From: Leptodontidium sp. MPI-SDFR-AT-0119
Taxonomy: Eukaryota; Ascomycota; Leotiomycetes; Helotiales; Leptodontidiaceae
DNA length: 64,000 bases
Assembly (NCBI GenBank): GCA_020726505.1
Contig: JAHLEZ010000002.1
Location: 4,278,001-4,342,000 of the forward strand
Direction: 5' to 3'
Positions 37,383 to 48,814 of the stretch are shown piece by piece. Each line of letters starts with the position of its first letter. Position 1 is the first letter of the stretch. The position numbers were made by a program, and so were the translations under genes. A model generated the notes under the pieces. That model was not told the DNA's origin, did not search any database, and saw only the letters and a program-made list of their open reading frames with translations.

Positions 37383-38081
37383 GGTGCTGAGGTTTTAGAA
37401 GCTGATTGTTTTGAGTAATGGGTTTGAAAGTGAATTCGGGAGCTGGAGGAGAAGTAGAATCAATTGTCCAGCTCAAAAGTGTACTGTGTGTTAGCTTGGA
37501 AGGTTGCTTATTGTACTGCGTTCGAGAAATCGATATGACATCTGCCCGCATCCAGGCGGGGAAGATAGAGAAAGCGCCCCGCTAAAGGCAAGGCTTATCC
37601 AGGTTCGGGTGGGTACAAAAGCGGCACCTGGTCGAGGCTCTCCAGTCAGTACCCAGAAAACTGGCTTCTCAGTTTGCCAAATATCTGTACAGAAATAATG
37701 TAAAAGTAAAGGGGAAATGTACATCAACTTCAGAAGGTTTCCTAGCTTTAGTAAGATTTCTATACCATATTTAATAAGCTCCACCGACCTAACTTTGGAG
37801 GCACTGAACACGTGCAATAACTCTTCCTGCAATGCCGCTTTATTGCTGAGGCAGCAAGGCATCAAGACCAGCTCCTCGGTAAACAACCAATAGCAGACGA
37901 CGGCCCACCTTGACCACACAGCCTTTTGCGAAATCAACTTCAAGAATTTCTCCAAAGTTATTCAACGACGAACAAACACACCCGACAACCCAACCCGCTG
38001 TCGGTGAGTCGCAAACGATGGGGATTGCTATATAAGAGGTGCAATTGCTAATTACCATTCTCGAACTCGCAGAAATTCAAA
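37383..38081. promoter_or_regulatory. Divergent promoter between the DUF2408 gene and the P1 gene
   Basis: 699 bases lie between the two start codons. A 154-codon minus-strand frame (37491-37955) crosses it but has no recognisable motif and is taken as chance. The P1 side ends in a short CT/A-rich leader (AAATTCAAAATG). Confidence 0.45.
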
Positions 38082-38610
38082 ATGTCGAACGCCGAGCTCG
38101 CTGTCTCCTACGCCGCGCTGATCCTCGCCGATGACGGTGTCGATATCACTGTACGAACCAAATTCCCTCGAAAGCTCGCAGGCCGGATGTTATGACAATT
38201 TGGGAGGTTACTGATACTTTTTCAAGGCCGACAAGCTACAGACCATCATCAAGGCTGCTAAGATCGACGATGTTGAGCCAATCTGGACCTCACTCTTCGC
38301 CAAGGTACGAATGGAATTCCAATGGCCAGGATAGATGGAACAGGTGCTGATATTTTGGGACTACAGGCTCTTGAGGGAAAGGATGTTAAGGACCTCCTGT
38401 TGAACGTCGGATCCGGTGGTGGAGCCGCTGCTGCCCCAGCTGCTGGTGGTGCCGCATCTGGTGAGGCCGCTGCTGAGGAGGCCAAGGAGGAAGAAAAGGA
38501 AGAGGGTACGACACTCCCCCCGGCTCTGGATTATCTGGGCGGCCATACTGACGTGTTTCACAGCCAAGGAGGAGTCAGACGAGGATATGGGTTTCGGTCT
38601 TTTCGACTAG
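38082..38610 (+). CDS. 60S acidic ribosomal stalk protein P1
   Basis: Four exons (38082-38150, 38227-38304, 38367-38505, 38564-38610), with introns of 76, 62 and 58 bases, give 110 residues. The N-terminal helical dimerisation domain starts [20 protein letters not shown] Gly/Ala hinge ([14 protein letters not shown]) follows, then an acidic Glu/Lys region and the invariant tail [12 protein letters not shown] that recruits elongation factors. [10 protein letters not shown] and the linker identify P1 rather than P2. It works as P1/P2 heterodimers on uL10 in the ribosomal stalk. Multiple introns in a tiny gene are typical of fungal ribosomal-protein genes. Confidence 0.96.
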
Positions 38611-39613
38611 AGCGGTTCTCTCATCTTTCTTGTTCTTTCAAATGCATGGCCACGGTTTTTCTCTCGGTGCAACATTTGGCTGGTCGAGTAGGCTTTCATA
38701 GATAAAGCAAGCTCACGAGGATTCCTTGAACTTTGGATTTCAATTGCTGGGGTGTGAACATGTGAATTTCGTTTGCTCTGGACAATGCCTCTTACATCAT
38801 GGCGTGGAGCCCCATTGACTCAGGTTCAACCTTCTGGTCCATCAAAATTGTGGTCTCAAAGCTCTTTCGAACGTTCCGGCAATGGAGGTGGTTGAATCGA
38901 CCATACGGCAAGCAGCATGACTCCATTTTCTGATTGATTCAAAATCACACCGACATGTTCGTCTCTAGGCAGATGCGACTTGTAGGCCAGTCTTTTGACG
39001 AGCCCTCCAAAAGACCAATATGAATGGAGGGAGACGATTTGTGTTTTGTCTTCCCTTAATCCGTTTGCAAGGCAGGCTCTCTCGCCAAGAAATCCTCCCC
39101 TACCAAGACCCTTGCTCTTCACGGGAAGCCTCAAAGCTGGTGGGGTTGTTTTTGTCGCTGCATATTCTGAAGGGATAGGTGAGTTTGCGGGTGTCACCAG
39201 GTTGGTCCTCCTACATGCTTCCTCCTTTGATCACCCCATGACCCATGCATTGAGCAGATATCCTAGTGGATGCTGCTCCACGAGGGGCTGCAGACAGTTC
39301 ACCTGCCCAGGTGAGGACAAGTTCCTGATGCTCCATCCATTGGTCATCTCTTTATACACACGCTTGGAAAGTCATCTGCGGAGACAGATGGACCATCTTG
39401 AAAGACTCATCTTCCGTTTGATGTCTTGAGCACACCACGCTGCTTCTACTAGCAGCATGGCAGGCTGTCTATATAATCCACCCAGCTAGTTCTCTTCCTT
39501 CCTTCATCTCATCGACACTTCCCATTTACATTTCCATCTCATCACCATCTTCCTCCACCTCAATACCAAGTACACTTTCGATCACACCCAGCTTCAAGCT
39601 CCAACCAGCCAGC
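38611..39613. other. Intergenic, no gene seen
   Basis: Holds the P1 3' region and the promoter of the secreted protein at 39614. A 144-codon plus frame (38995-39429) has no signal, motif or splice support. The last 120 bases are C/T-rich leader sequence. Confidence 0.4.
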
Positions 39614-40362
39614 ATGAAATTCAAAACCTTCCTCCTCATCGCCATCCTGGCCATCATCGGAGCCACAGCTCCAACACGCACCATCCAACCCCGAGCCTGC
39701 ACCACCATTACCCCCAATGCTATGCAGAGCCTACTCAGCACCGATCCCACCAACGGCTACACCAACCGGGCCCTCGACGGACCTGGAGTCAACGGCTTCA
39801 GCATCTTCCAAGACAATACCAAAGCCAACCAACGCTACCAGTTGCTCCAATTCGTCGACTTCGAGGTCCCCTCGAACTCTTACGGATGCCAGCTCCATGT
39901 CACCGATGCGGGAAATTCAGTCGACTACTCTCTCATCTATGGCGATGAGCCTTCACCAAACCCTGGTATGGCTAGAATCACCGTCAAGTCTCTGGTTCCC
40001 AACGCGCTTCCGATGCATCCCACATACAACGACGTCCAGACTATGAACCCATCCCTCATCTCTGCGAATAAGTTCGGTACTTTCAGCATTGCCAGTGGTG
40101 CCCAACCCCGTGTGATCAACAGCCAGGCTTGCCCACCAGCCATGATCGACGGACACAATGGTCATTTGCAGTTTGTGTTTGAGTTGGAGGACAACGATCT
40201 CTCCACTACTAGATACTTCTCCAGTAAGTCTCCCTTACTAAACTTCCTTCCCGTTGATGCAATTCGAAGATTAAACAAAAACTGACCCATGATACAGTGA
40301 CCCAGCGATCTGCCAGAGCTGGTGGAGGCTTGAATGGAGTCTACATGACTTTCAACTGTTAG
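39614..40362 (+). CDS. Secreted protein, possibly But2-like
   Basis: Two exons (39614-40223, 40298-40362), with a 74-base intron (GTAAGT...ACAG), give 224 residues. A signal peptide (MKFKTFLLIAILAIIGATA) is followed by a compact domain with few Cys (QPRACTT; NSYGCQLHV; SQACPPAM; final FNC). FVDFEVPSNSYGCQLHV and the final GVYMTFNC recall the But2 C-terminal domain found in many secreted fungal proteins, but the match is from memory and weak. No enzyme motif is seen. Function unknown; extracellular location is well supported by the leader. Confidence 0.75.
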
Positions 40363-40864
40363 ATTTACAGTGGGGATTGGGGACAGAAATGTACGATATG
40401 ACTGAATTGTGGCGTTTTCCTAGTTCATGTTTCGTTCCGTGGGGATTGTGTTGCCCGCTCACACTCTTTTAGAATGGTTCGGCTTGAATGCGAGAAGCCT
40501 GGGTTTGAAATTTTAGGCTTGACTGTGTTTCGTTTCATGGGTCTGCGTTGTCAGCTCGCACTTTTTTGAACGGCTCAGCTTGAAAGCGAAAAGCCTAGGT
40601 TTAGAATACATGCTAGACCATAGTTCGTTTAATGGAAATTGCGTTGTCCGCTGGCATTTTGCTAGCAAAAAAAAAAATTGACTATGAAGCGACTGGTAGT
40701 CAAGATGATGTGAATTCTTGAAAGTTGGCTTTATGTCCTGGACAAGGTCAAGAACCTTGCCACACGAAATCTTGTGAATTCTTGCGAGTAGATCTTCATT
40801 TTGATTTCGTCAGTCTTCCTAAACTGAAGCAGCCCGTAACCTTTAGGTCCACAGACATGTGTAC
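40363..40864. other. Intergenic region holding a degenerate 96-bp repeat
   Basis: Besides the repeat at 40429-40664 there is an A10 run near 40669. No coding exon is evident. The two flanking genes converge here. Confidence 0.45.
40429..40664. repeat. Degenerate tandem repeat, period about 96 bp, 2.5 copies
   Basis: Copies start at about 40429, 40525 and 40621. Shared words in the same order are TTCGTT(C/T), TGCG/GTGTTG followed by CCGCT or AGCTC, a T-run, GGCTTGAA/AGCTTGAA, GCGA(G/A)AAGCCT and GGTTT(G/A). The third copy is cut off after its first 45 bases. Divergence between copies is substantial, so the duplication is old. Confidence 0.65.
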
Positions 40865-41528
40865 TTATGGATGTCTGAAGGCACACTTGAAGGGGTAGAT
40901 CTGGATCTAGTCACTGTCAACACAACTTCCTCGCCTCTCGATCACTGATTGCTTACCTTGCTGAAATCCCACACTTCGTTCTTAGCATAAATATCCGCCT
41001 TCAACTGCTCAATGACCTCCTCCTTTGATGAAGCAAGTGCAACCATCGCACTACCGTCGATCTTCAACCCATCACCCTCTTTAGGGACTTCCTCCAATAG
41101 AGCTCCTGCCACCAATTAGAACTAATCAATACGTCCATAGAACAAAATCTCGAATGGAGGACAGATAGGTCTCCAGTTCGGATTTCGAGAGCAAATGTCA
41201 AGCAAAGCAAACGGAACTCACCGCCCATCTTCCAAAAACCACTTTCAAGACCAGGCTTCAAACCCTCCAGATGAGCACTGCAGTACACATCTCAATCAGC
41301 CAAATTCCAAATCAATCCACCCCTCCACCCCCCCAGGGCCACAGGAGAAACGTACGGTCTGACCTCCATACGCTTAGCCAGCTTGCCAGGCTGATCCGGC
41401 ATAATGACCAACCACTCGAACTTTTCAGGTGCAGATGAAGCCATTGTTCGGATTCGTGATATTCTTATTCTTGATATTGAAGGGAGTGTGTTTCTGAGGT
41501 TTTGACGGCAGAGGAGAGAGAGGGACAT
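40865..41528 (-). CDS. YCII-domain protein, likely mitochondrial
   Basis: Four exons (41528-41356, 41277-41222, 41105-40957, 40906-40865), with introns of 78, 116 and 50 bases, give 139 residues. From the ATG at 41528 the first 28 residues are Arg/Ser-rich with no acids (SLLCRQNLRNTLPSISRIR), an apparent mitochondrial presequence. A second in-frame ATG at 41444 gives a 111-residue form beginning MASSAPEKFEWLVIMPD. The domain is a small alpha/beta barrel with AHLEGLKPGLESGFWKMGG and the conserved end VQ/IQIYPFKCAF. YCII-related proteins are often small dimeric enzymes or accessory domains; no reaction can be assigned. Two start sites could give two locations from one gene. Confidence 0.85.
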
Positions 41529-42297
41529 GGTTTGGCTTGAGGATGGGGGAAGTAGCTTAGGTAGGTGTGAAGAGGGGTGGGGTTTGCTGATGTGGGGTTG
41601 CTTTCGGGTGTGGAAGGGCGTGCGGAGTGGTGATACAGACACGCCTAGCTGCTTGTCCTCCCCGAGAGCAAAAGACAAAATCGACATCGACTGGTGAGAG
41701 GCGACTAAGTGGAATTGTGGGTTTGTTTTTCCGACGAATATGATATGAGGAGGTCCGGCATGGAAGGTCATGGAACTAGAAACTATACAGGCGTTTCTCT
41801 GGACTGGAACATGGATTCAGTGTCCTCGCCAAAAGTTAAGAAGACTTCACGATGGTCTCGAACAGATGGGTTACGAGAAATATCGAGAGCTGTTCTAACT
41901 ACAATTACCAGGCGCATATTTCAGTGCCACGCAGATCACTATGGACCTCTTGAGGGTGAAAGCTTTGTGCATTTCATCAGCGTTAACTCCCATCAGGCTG
42001 TGCATACCTTGGACTTTCAAGAAAAGAGAACCTCGGGAAATATTAAACGCCAGAACGCTTTTCTTTTTCTTTGAAAGAAGGGATAATACTAAAAATACCA
42101 AGTCAAGCTTAGTTCTACCGTCTGCTCACTGAGAATCACCCTCGCTCCTTCCTTGCAATGGACGACCATCAGACCCAAAAATCCAAAATGCGGTCAACTT
42201 CAGAGTTGCAGAGTTCAACCTTCCCTTTTTTTTGAAACTTCTCACAGCATACAACTGACTTCCCGATATCTCGGTCTTCATACTATATTCATCCGAA
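41529..42297. other. Intergenic, no gene seen
   Basis: Holds the promoter of the YCII gene and the upstream region of the hypothetical gene at 42298. Frames here are short and unconvincing. Confidence 0.4.
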
Positions 42298-43499
42298 ATG
42301 GCACAAGTCAATTTCGATTTACTCAAACGAAGCAGGAAGCAATTTGAATTTTGTACCGAACCTCTAGATACCAGAAAGGGCAAATATCCGCGACTTACTA
42401 CTCCTCAGCTAGAGACTGCGAAGGATCAACCTTCGTCAAAAGTCCTTCCCAAAAGTATGTGCATATCATGGGATGCATATCACAAGTTATCAAAGCGCCA
42501 CACGACCTCTAGCAAAGCTACCGACGAACTACTAGAGCGAAATTGACTGTTCTTGGTCACCAAGAAACCAACATCTGATCACGAAACCACTGAGGGATGC
42601 GAGATACTCGGCGATTTCAATACGTGGGGAGAAGCTCTCCAGTTCTTTCAAAAACACCGTAGGATGTTCGGTGATAAGTCTTGCCCGACTAGGACGCAGA
42701 AGATGGAAGTTGATGGTGATAGAGTGACCGATCAGACTGTGTTGCGTGCTGTGGGCCCGAAATGGGATATGTCTATTGTTATGCATTGTATCTGGGACGA
42801 GGGGATCGGTATGGTGATGGAGCCAGATGCCATTGAGCTCAGCCAGCAGAGGTTATATTTTGCAGGCAACCAGCACACATCGGAGGAGGCCTCTCAGGAC
42901 ATGCTCAATCCGCAGAATTAAGCGACAGTATGTCTTCCAAATTGCTTCCACACATAACCGGGTAACTGATTAACGTTGACAATCAAGCAGTTTTGGGCAA
43001 ACATGCGCCAGAATCTTGCACGAAGCGAAATGATCCCCCGACAAAGAGACATGAAGCGGCTCTTCGGTCACCCAAGCCCGGAATTCGAGGTGCTTCGGAT
43101 ATTCCCAGTGTTGGCATCCACATAGTCAATGAAGCACACCAGATGCTGCCACCTCCAGCTCCAGCCAAAGTCGCTGCCAAAACTCTCACGAGTCATGTGC
43201 CAGTCCACACTGTCCACGAACAGATACTCGAGAAATACAAAATGAAGGACTTCGTCTTTCCCCAGAGGACGCTGGCAGAGGCCAATGAGATAGTCAGGGG
43301 CAAATTGGAGGACTACCTAGAACAACAGCACCCTAAAATGGAATATCTTGGAGGTTGCTACGAGAGTGGTGATTGTTGGTGGAAGGCTAGGAACAATGCT
43401 GGGTCTGGATGCATTCTCGGGATCTATATTGATAAGACGCTGCCATCTGTGCAAAAGAGGACTAGGAAGAAAGTATCACAGGACTTTCAGCAGATCTAG
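42298..43499 (+). CDS. Hypothetical multi-exon gene with an in-frame TGA; possible pseudogene
   Basis: The frame opened by the ATG at 42298 runs through a TGA (42544-42546, followed by CTG) and stays open to 42921. Two introns can be proposed downstream, 42809-42873 and 42928-42990 (GTATGT...AAGCAG); together they change the frame and lead smoothly into the 3' frame that stops at 43499. The joined C-terminal part contains HEQILEKYKMKDFVFP and GDCWWKARNNAGSGC. I recognise no family. I found no intron that removes the TGA, so the gene is either broken there, read through, or starts further downstream. Proper splice signals suggest it was once a working gene. Confidence 0.35.
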
Positions 43500-45356
43500 A
43501 GAGGCACGAGGAGAACTCTGGTGAAGGTGGCAGCAAATGCAGCATTGTCTCTCTTGGGGAGTCGCTTGCCCAGAAGATCTGGAGCGAGTTCTGTGATCCT
43601 AGAGTAAACCGGAATGGGAGCTATATCTCTGACGTCTGCGACTGAGATGCGAGGTGGTCACTTGTCTCGTAAGTCTGGTTGATCCTGTGTCGCGAAGATT
43701 GGCAGGCGTACAACATCGTTCCGTTCTTGAGAAAGTGAGGCAGCACGGTCCCGAATAATAGTAGTCTAGCTCACCGAATAGTTTCTACCAAACAAATCCA
43801 TGCCGAGAAAATGGTTTCAATGCTCATTTTGAGCCGGATCGATGATTAGGAGATTATTGTATAATGCCTTCGCCCGGCATGTTTCACAAGTAACATCTAG
43901 ACTTTATGGATCAATATTCGACGTCTTGAAGGATTGGATTTCCCAGGTGCTGCCTTCATTCCACTGTTCAGTATATTCCTCGTACTTCGATGCCAGTCGT
44001 CGAAACATTGCCAGCGGGTTGTGGTTTTTGGTCCGCCTTGGGTGATCTCTGTCTACTTCAATTATCAGCTTCACATTAAGCAAGTGTACAGCGGATATCT
44101 CAAGGCTCCAACAACTCCTTCACTTTCCCATCGCATAAGTAGCTTATTCGTGGTCTGCTATCCCATAGGGCGATGAAGCGGTAGTTAAGCGAGTTTGTGG
44201 GTAACACTCGCATCTCATTGCAACCTGTTTAATACGAGCAGTCATGTGGGAGACAATAATCAGACTTGAAAATAGAACGCGAACAGTTTGAAAAAATAAT
44301 GAATTACGAGCAGAAAAGTATCACGGATACTGAGGACTTAAGTGCACGTGAACAGTGTGGGGGGGGGGGGGGGGGGGGTAAGCTGGTTGGCTTGGCTTGA
44401 CGTGCATCCAGGGTGCGCGTGTTTAGACGTTAAAATTAATATATTCGAAGCTAACTAACAGATACTAAGCCTTGCACATATTGAGGTCGGGGAAACAAGC
44501 TTGATAAAAGCGAAGATCCGATAGAGTGCTGATGATGATATCGAATGCTCCCCCTTTTGCCATCAAGAACATATAGTAATCTAGCATAGAGCTCCACCCA
44601 GAGAAAAAAATCAATAATTCCAGTTCTCCCCATCAAGGATCTCGGTCCGCATACGAACGCCTAGTATAATAGAAGGTCTATTAAGATCTTCCGCATGAGG
44701 AAGTACCTCGGAAATGGCACGGACGCCGTAGCATTATGCTACATCTCCGGTGCTCGGGACCCTGTGGGGAGATTGGCAAATTGCAACTGTATGCGGACGG
44801 ATTTGGGCTCGGCCGCCGTGACACACCCCTTGACGGATGGCGGCTCGGGACACGGTCCAGATGCGGATGGGTTGCTGGTTTGGGATGATGATCAGATGTG
44901 TCAGGTGCTGGGTTTTCATGCACTTGTTGTGGATTTGGAAAGGGCTGGAAAAAGGAGGGAAGGGCTAAGGCAGAGGAAAGAAGATTTACTTCCGAGTGAT
45001 TTTGATAGATTGTGAGGAATGTCACTCACGAAGCAAAGCAGTTGCAGGCAATTGTCATATACATGTAAACATTGAAGAATAAGGTTTGGATATGTCTATA
45101 TAAGTCTCGAAACCACCCAGAAAAAGAAGAACGAAAAGAAAAAGTAAAAAAAATCGTTGACTGAACGCCGAGCGGAATGCAATAAAGGTATATCCATTCA
45201 TCGGACTATTAAAGCGCAATCCTCGCATACGAGCCTGTCATATATATCCCCACGTGAAACTCCGCGTCAAGCCTCTCAACGGCGACGCTGGAAACCCCCT
45301 CATCTTCTTTTCTACGAATCGCTCCGTAAATGGACCGCCTTGGTATATTGCTGAAT
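43500..45356. other. Intergenic region with a G20 tract
   Basis: A pure run of 20 G lies at 44359-44378. A 106-codon plus frame (44695-45015) and an overlapping minus frame are present without motifs. Otherwise AT-rich, with no supported gene. Confidence 0.4.
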
Positions 45357-45425
45357 CTATGCCTCGAGTGCGGACATTGGCATGGCACCTGGTTTGACGT
45401 TAGGAATGAGAGTTGAGAAGGATGG

Positions 45426-46419
45426 CTAGAACCGACCTGCGATACCGCCGAATGCACCGACACCCTGAACGGCAGCGTTGGGGAAGGCAGCGGCGCCACA
45501 GAGGCAAGAGCATGCGCATGCACCGTTGGCCATCTGTCCAGTTCCACCGACCATGGTTGGAGCATTGGCAGCCGGTGGTGCAACGGCGACTGGGGCTGGG
45601 GCGGAGGCAGCTGGTGGGGCAGCAGATGCTGCTGGTTGTCCTCCTGCAATGACAGCAGTGGCTCCGGCACCCTTCTGGGCAATGGCCATCTGTTGGAACA
45701 TAGCTTGGGTCTTGTTAACCGTTGGGTTGATAGAGAAGGTCATCCCCTTTCCGCAGTGGTTGGCTTGACGGCAGTAAAACCCTGAAGCCGTGTTAGTTAC
45801 CGCTCAAAGTTTGCCAATCTTCAGAAAACATACAGAGAGGGGTGGCGACAGTGACTTGCATAGCCACTTGAGGAGCTGGGCTGACGGTGTTGTTTGGGTT
45901 GGCCATGAAACCAGTATCCATTCCACCAGCGAGAGGGTCACAGGGTGTTGTGAAAGCAGATTGTGTTGCGGTGTGGTTTTGCGAGTGGAATTCAAAGATG
46001 ACCATATCTCCAACTGCGGCATTGACTTGGTCCGGTGTGTAGACAAGTCCACCTGCTCCACCAACGATAACCTATTCGACTGTGAGATAGTGCTTCATGG
46101 AGAGATGAAGTGAACTTACGGTATGGGTAGCAACTGCTGCTGGTGCTGCGAGGGCCATTGTGGAAGTAACTGTCTGAGTTGCAGCGTTGTTTCCAGCGTT
46201 GATCCAGATGATGATGACCTCAGTGACCTGTGCATTTCCGCTTGAACCGGCCTTGATCTCCTCCTTTCCCTTCGACGACCCCTCGCTCATTGATGATTCG
46301 TGATTTGTTCGTACGATCAACTCGGAGTCGAGTGCCCCTCGTGCAACCAAGTCTGCTTGGAGCGATCCTGCCAACGCCAAAGGCGCGGCGCAAAGTGCTG
46401 TGATGGCGGAGAATCTCAT
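45426..46419 (-). CDS. Secreted cupredoxin-like (extracellular Ser/Ala-rich) protein
   Basis: Exons 46419-46120, 46071-45834 and 45781-45426, with introns of 48 and 52 bases, give 297 residues. The signal peptide is MRFSAITALCAAPLALAG. The middle is a plastocyanin-like fold with the type 1 copper ligands in place: H in FHSQNHTATQ, then C and H in YCRQANHCGKGM, ending in the M. A Pro/Ala-rich linker and a Cys cluster (ACACSCLCG) follow. An alternative last exon is possible: a 48-base intron (GTCGGT...CTAAC...CAG) just before the stop would replace the last two residues with AMPMSALEA and end at 45357. The protein is probably wall-associated or released; redox partner unknown. Confidence 0.85.
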
Positions 46420-47676
46420 GATGAATATATTAAGTTGACTAGGTGTCGTAAATAGAAGTATTGCAAAGATGAAGCCGCACTGCGGAAGAGCTGAACTATC
46501 AAAGTTGTCGTGGCTGAAGAGTGATCGATCGTAAGTGACAGGAGATACAATTAGCCAGATGGCGAGGGCCTGCTCGTGATGATAGAAAAGGTGAAAGTCG
46601 AAATAGGAACTGAGTGAAAGAGTGTGTTCACGGCAAAGACGAATGAAGAAGAGCAGAATAGAAGTACAGTCCTGGGGACAGAGGGTATTAAATCAAGCAT
46701 GAAATTGGCTCCAAGCATGGGCTGGCAATCCTCGTGGGTGGCCGCTGCAGGAGATCCTGGCGCGAAACAGGCCGGAGCGTAGCTCGTCCGGACATGCAGC
46801 CATCCAAACGGCATTGTGCTTGGGATGGATCTGATGTGTGATCCGAGACAATATTATCTGAAGTGCTGCTGGACAGCCTGGACGATGGAGGGCCAGCGCA
46901 GGCACGGATTGCAGAGTGGTGATGGCGGCCGTCGAGGAGGTCGAGGGGAGAGACCCTCGGACGCGGAGTGTTTTAGAGTTCTTGCAGTCTGCGTCTCACA
47001 ACGCCTGTAGACAGGGGTAACCGAGCACGCCAACGTCTCGCAGAGGGGCGACAACATCAGATCAAGGCTAAAAAAGTGGAATGGGACGTGATAAGGTTAG
47101 AGTGTCCTGGGAGATCAGATTTTTCTCGACTGACTGCCATCTCAAGACAAGCCTCCAAGAAAATTGGCAGTCTGAGTGGGAGCGCGCGGCGAGGTGGTTG
47201 TGGAAAAGGGGGCGTGGCTGCACATGCGCAGCCGCCAGTAATCGCCCAAACAGCCAAGCGAGCTGTTCAACATTGGCGGCGAATCCTTTGCACAGTCGAC
47301 ACGTAATTGTGGTTGTTAATTCTCGGGTTTGGTTCTTGGGGACTCTCTCTGGAAAGATGCGTGGATTCGCTTGTGAGGGCTGTCAAGCTGTCAAAGAAAA
47401 GAGACTCCGTCTGGTCTCGAACCGAGACGACGCGGGAGAAGCCAAAACATGAGGCTGAGCGCTTGACCACGTAGAGTTCTCGTCCTGAAACGGCGCGCAT
47501 ACCCTCATCCTGGAGCCACGCTTCGTTTCCTCTGCACCACTGTCGAGCCTATCCCATGTCTTTGACACCTGCCAGATGCAAACGCTCTCGGACCTTGACC
47601 TGGAGCTTGCTTGCTGTGATCGGATGGCCAAAACTGTCACTGTCACAGCAACCCCGTCCATGCCTGAAGGATCCAC
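46420..47676. other. Intergenic, GC-rich in the middle, no gene seen
   Basis: Holds the promoter of the cupredoxin gene and the 3' end of the SMN gene. The part 46,700-47,300 is richer in CpG than its surroundings. Overlapping frames on both strands lack motifs. Confidence 0.4.
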
Positions 47677-48397
47677 CTATGCTTCATGCTTGGCAGCCTT
47701 GTCTCCCTGAGCGGCCTGCTTCCCTTCGTGCAAACCCGTGTAGTAGCCCGCGTAATACCATGACATTAGCAGATTTTTGAGGCCCTCGTCGTGAACTGCA
47801 TTAATTGGCCAATATTAGTCAATCCCACGAAGGCCTGAGCCGGATGTTTGTCTCACCTTGACCGATCAAAGGCTGGGGCAGAGCTGGCGATCTGTTTGAG
47901 CTTTCTCGCTGCTCCACTACCTAAAGTCAGACAAGACTTAGCACTGGGTCCGCCAAGTTTCGACATTCCATATTTTTGGCTCCTTCCGGCACGAAACTGC
48001 TTACCGGAACGTTCTCCTCATGAGAAGTGATGTCAAGATCAGCTGTTTCTTCGGATGCCTCCTCCTTGGCACGCAGATCCTGAGCGGGATGGTCGTCGAC
48101 CTCATTTTCTTGATAATGCACGTTCTCGCCCCTGAACTAATGTGAGAATTTGTCAGGCTCGGGTCTCCTCTGGCTTGACTGACATCTGATTGCTTGTCTT
48201 TCTAACCCCCTTCAAGACGTTTTCAACATCTTGTCCTCGAGCTTCTATGCTGTGGTATTTCTGCGATAGGGTCAGCTCGGTCAGGTCCAGGTTGGGATCG
48301 TTCTCACCTTGTACTCCTCAAGCGCGTCATTCCAGGAGTCGACCAGAGAAGAATCATCCCAGATCTGAGAATGCGAGGCGTTGCCGTTGGATGCCAT
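47677..48397 (-). CDS. Survival motor neuron (SMN) homologue
   Basis: Five exons (48397-48308, 48260-48184, 48131-48005, 47920-47857, 47795-47677), with introns of 47, 52, 84 and 61 bases, give 158 residues. The N-terminus IWDDSSLVDSWNDALEEYK, continued by KYHSIEARG, is the Gemin2-binding helix. The C-terminus LMSWYYAGYYTGLHEG is the YG box that drives SMN self-association. The acidic middle has no clear Tudor domain, as in the short fungal forms. SMN assembles Sm rings on spliceosomal snRNAs. The second intron has an alternative acceptor five bases upstream; I chose the one that keeps the acidic frame. None of the frames is long enough alone to reveal the gene. Confidence 0.88.
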
Positions 48398-48814
48398 TTT
48401 TCTAGTTTGTACCAGTCACCAAATTCTTTGTTGTAGCTGAGCGCGTTTGTCCCAGGAAACCACGAACTTTAGCTTGATCTTAAGCGAAGTTCAATCTCAA
48501 CGTCAGGTGCTACCTATGGTAGATATGCAGACCGATTCGCCGAGGGAAAGTTCGAGAAGTACTCGAAAACGGAGCCTCTCACTCAACTCTCATTTCGCAA
48601 ACCCCACTATCTCGCAGCGGGCTTTGTACTCCTATATTCAGGTCACGTGTCGCATCAGAAGCAGATGGTTACAGGTGCCATCTACGTTCTAGGCTTCTTT
48701 CGGGGCAGCAATTTGCAAGAAGATAACCTTTCGTTGATATATATCATCAATATGCAATAGGATCCCTCTTTCCCAAACTTCTACATTCTAAAAAACGCTA
48801 CATATCTTCTCATC
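48398..48814. other. SMN promoter and SDR 3' region
   Basis: Both flanking genes are on the minus strand. No gene or special structure is seen. Confidence 0.4.

Noticed and set aside
37491..37955. 154-codon minus-strand frame in the DUF2408/P1 promoter
   Set aside because: No ATG-context, motif or splice support, and it occupies a divergent promoter of two well-defined genes.
47400..47445. tRNA-like B box (GGTTCGAGACC) on the minus strand
   Set aside because: The flanking bases form a simple GTCTC/GAGAC hairpin with a 5-base loop, not a 7-base T loop, and no A box or acceptor stem can be found at the right distance.
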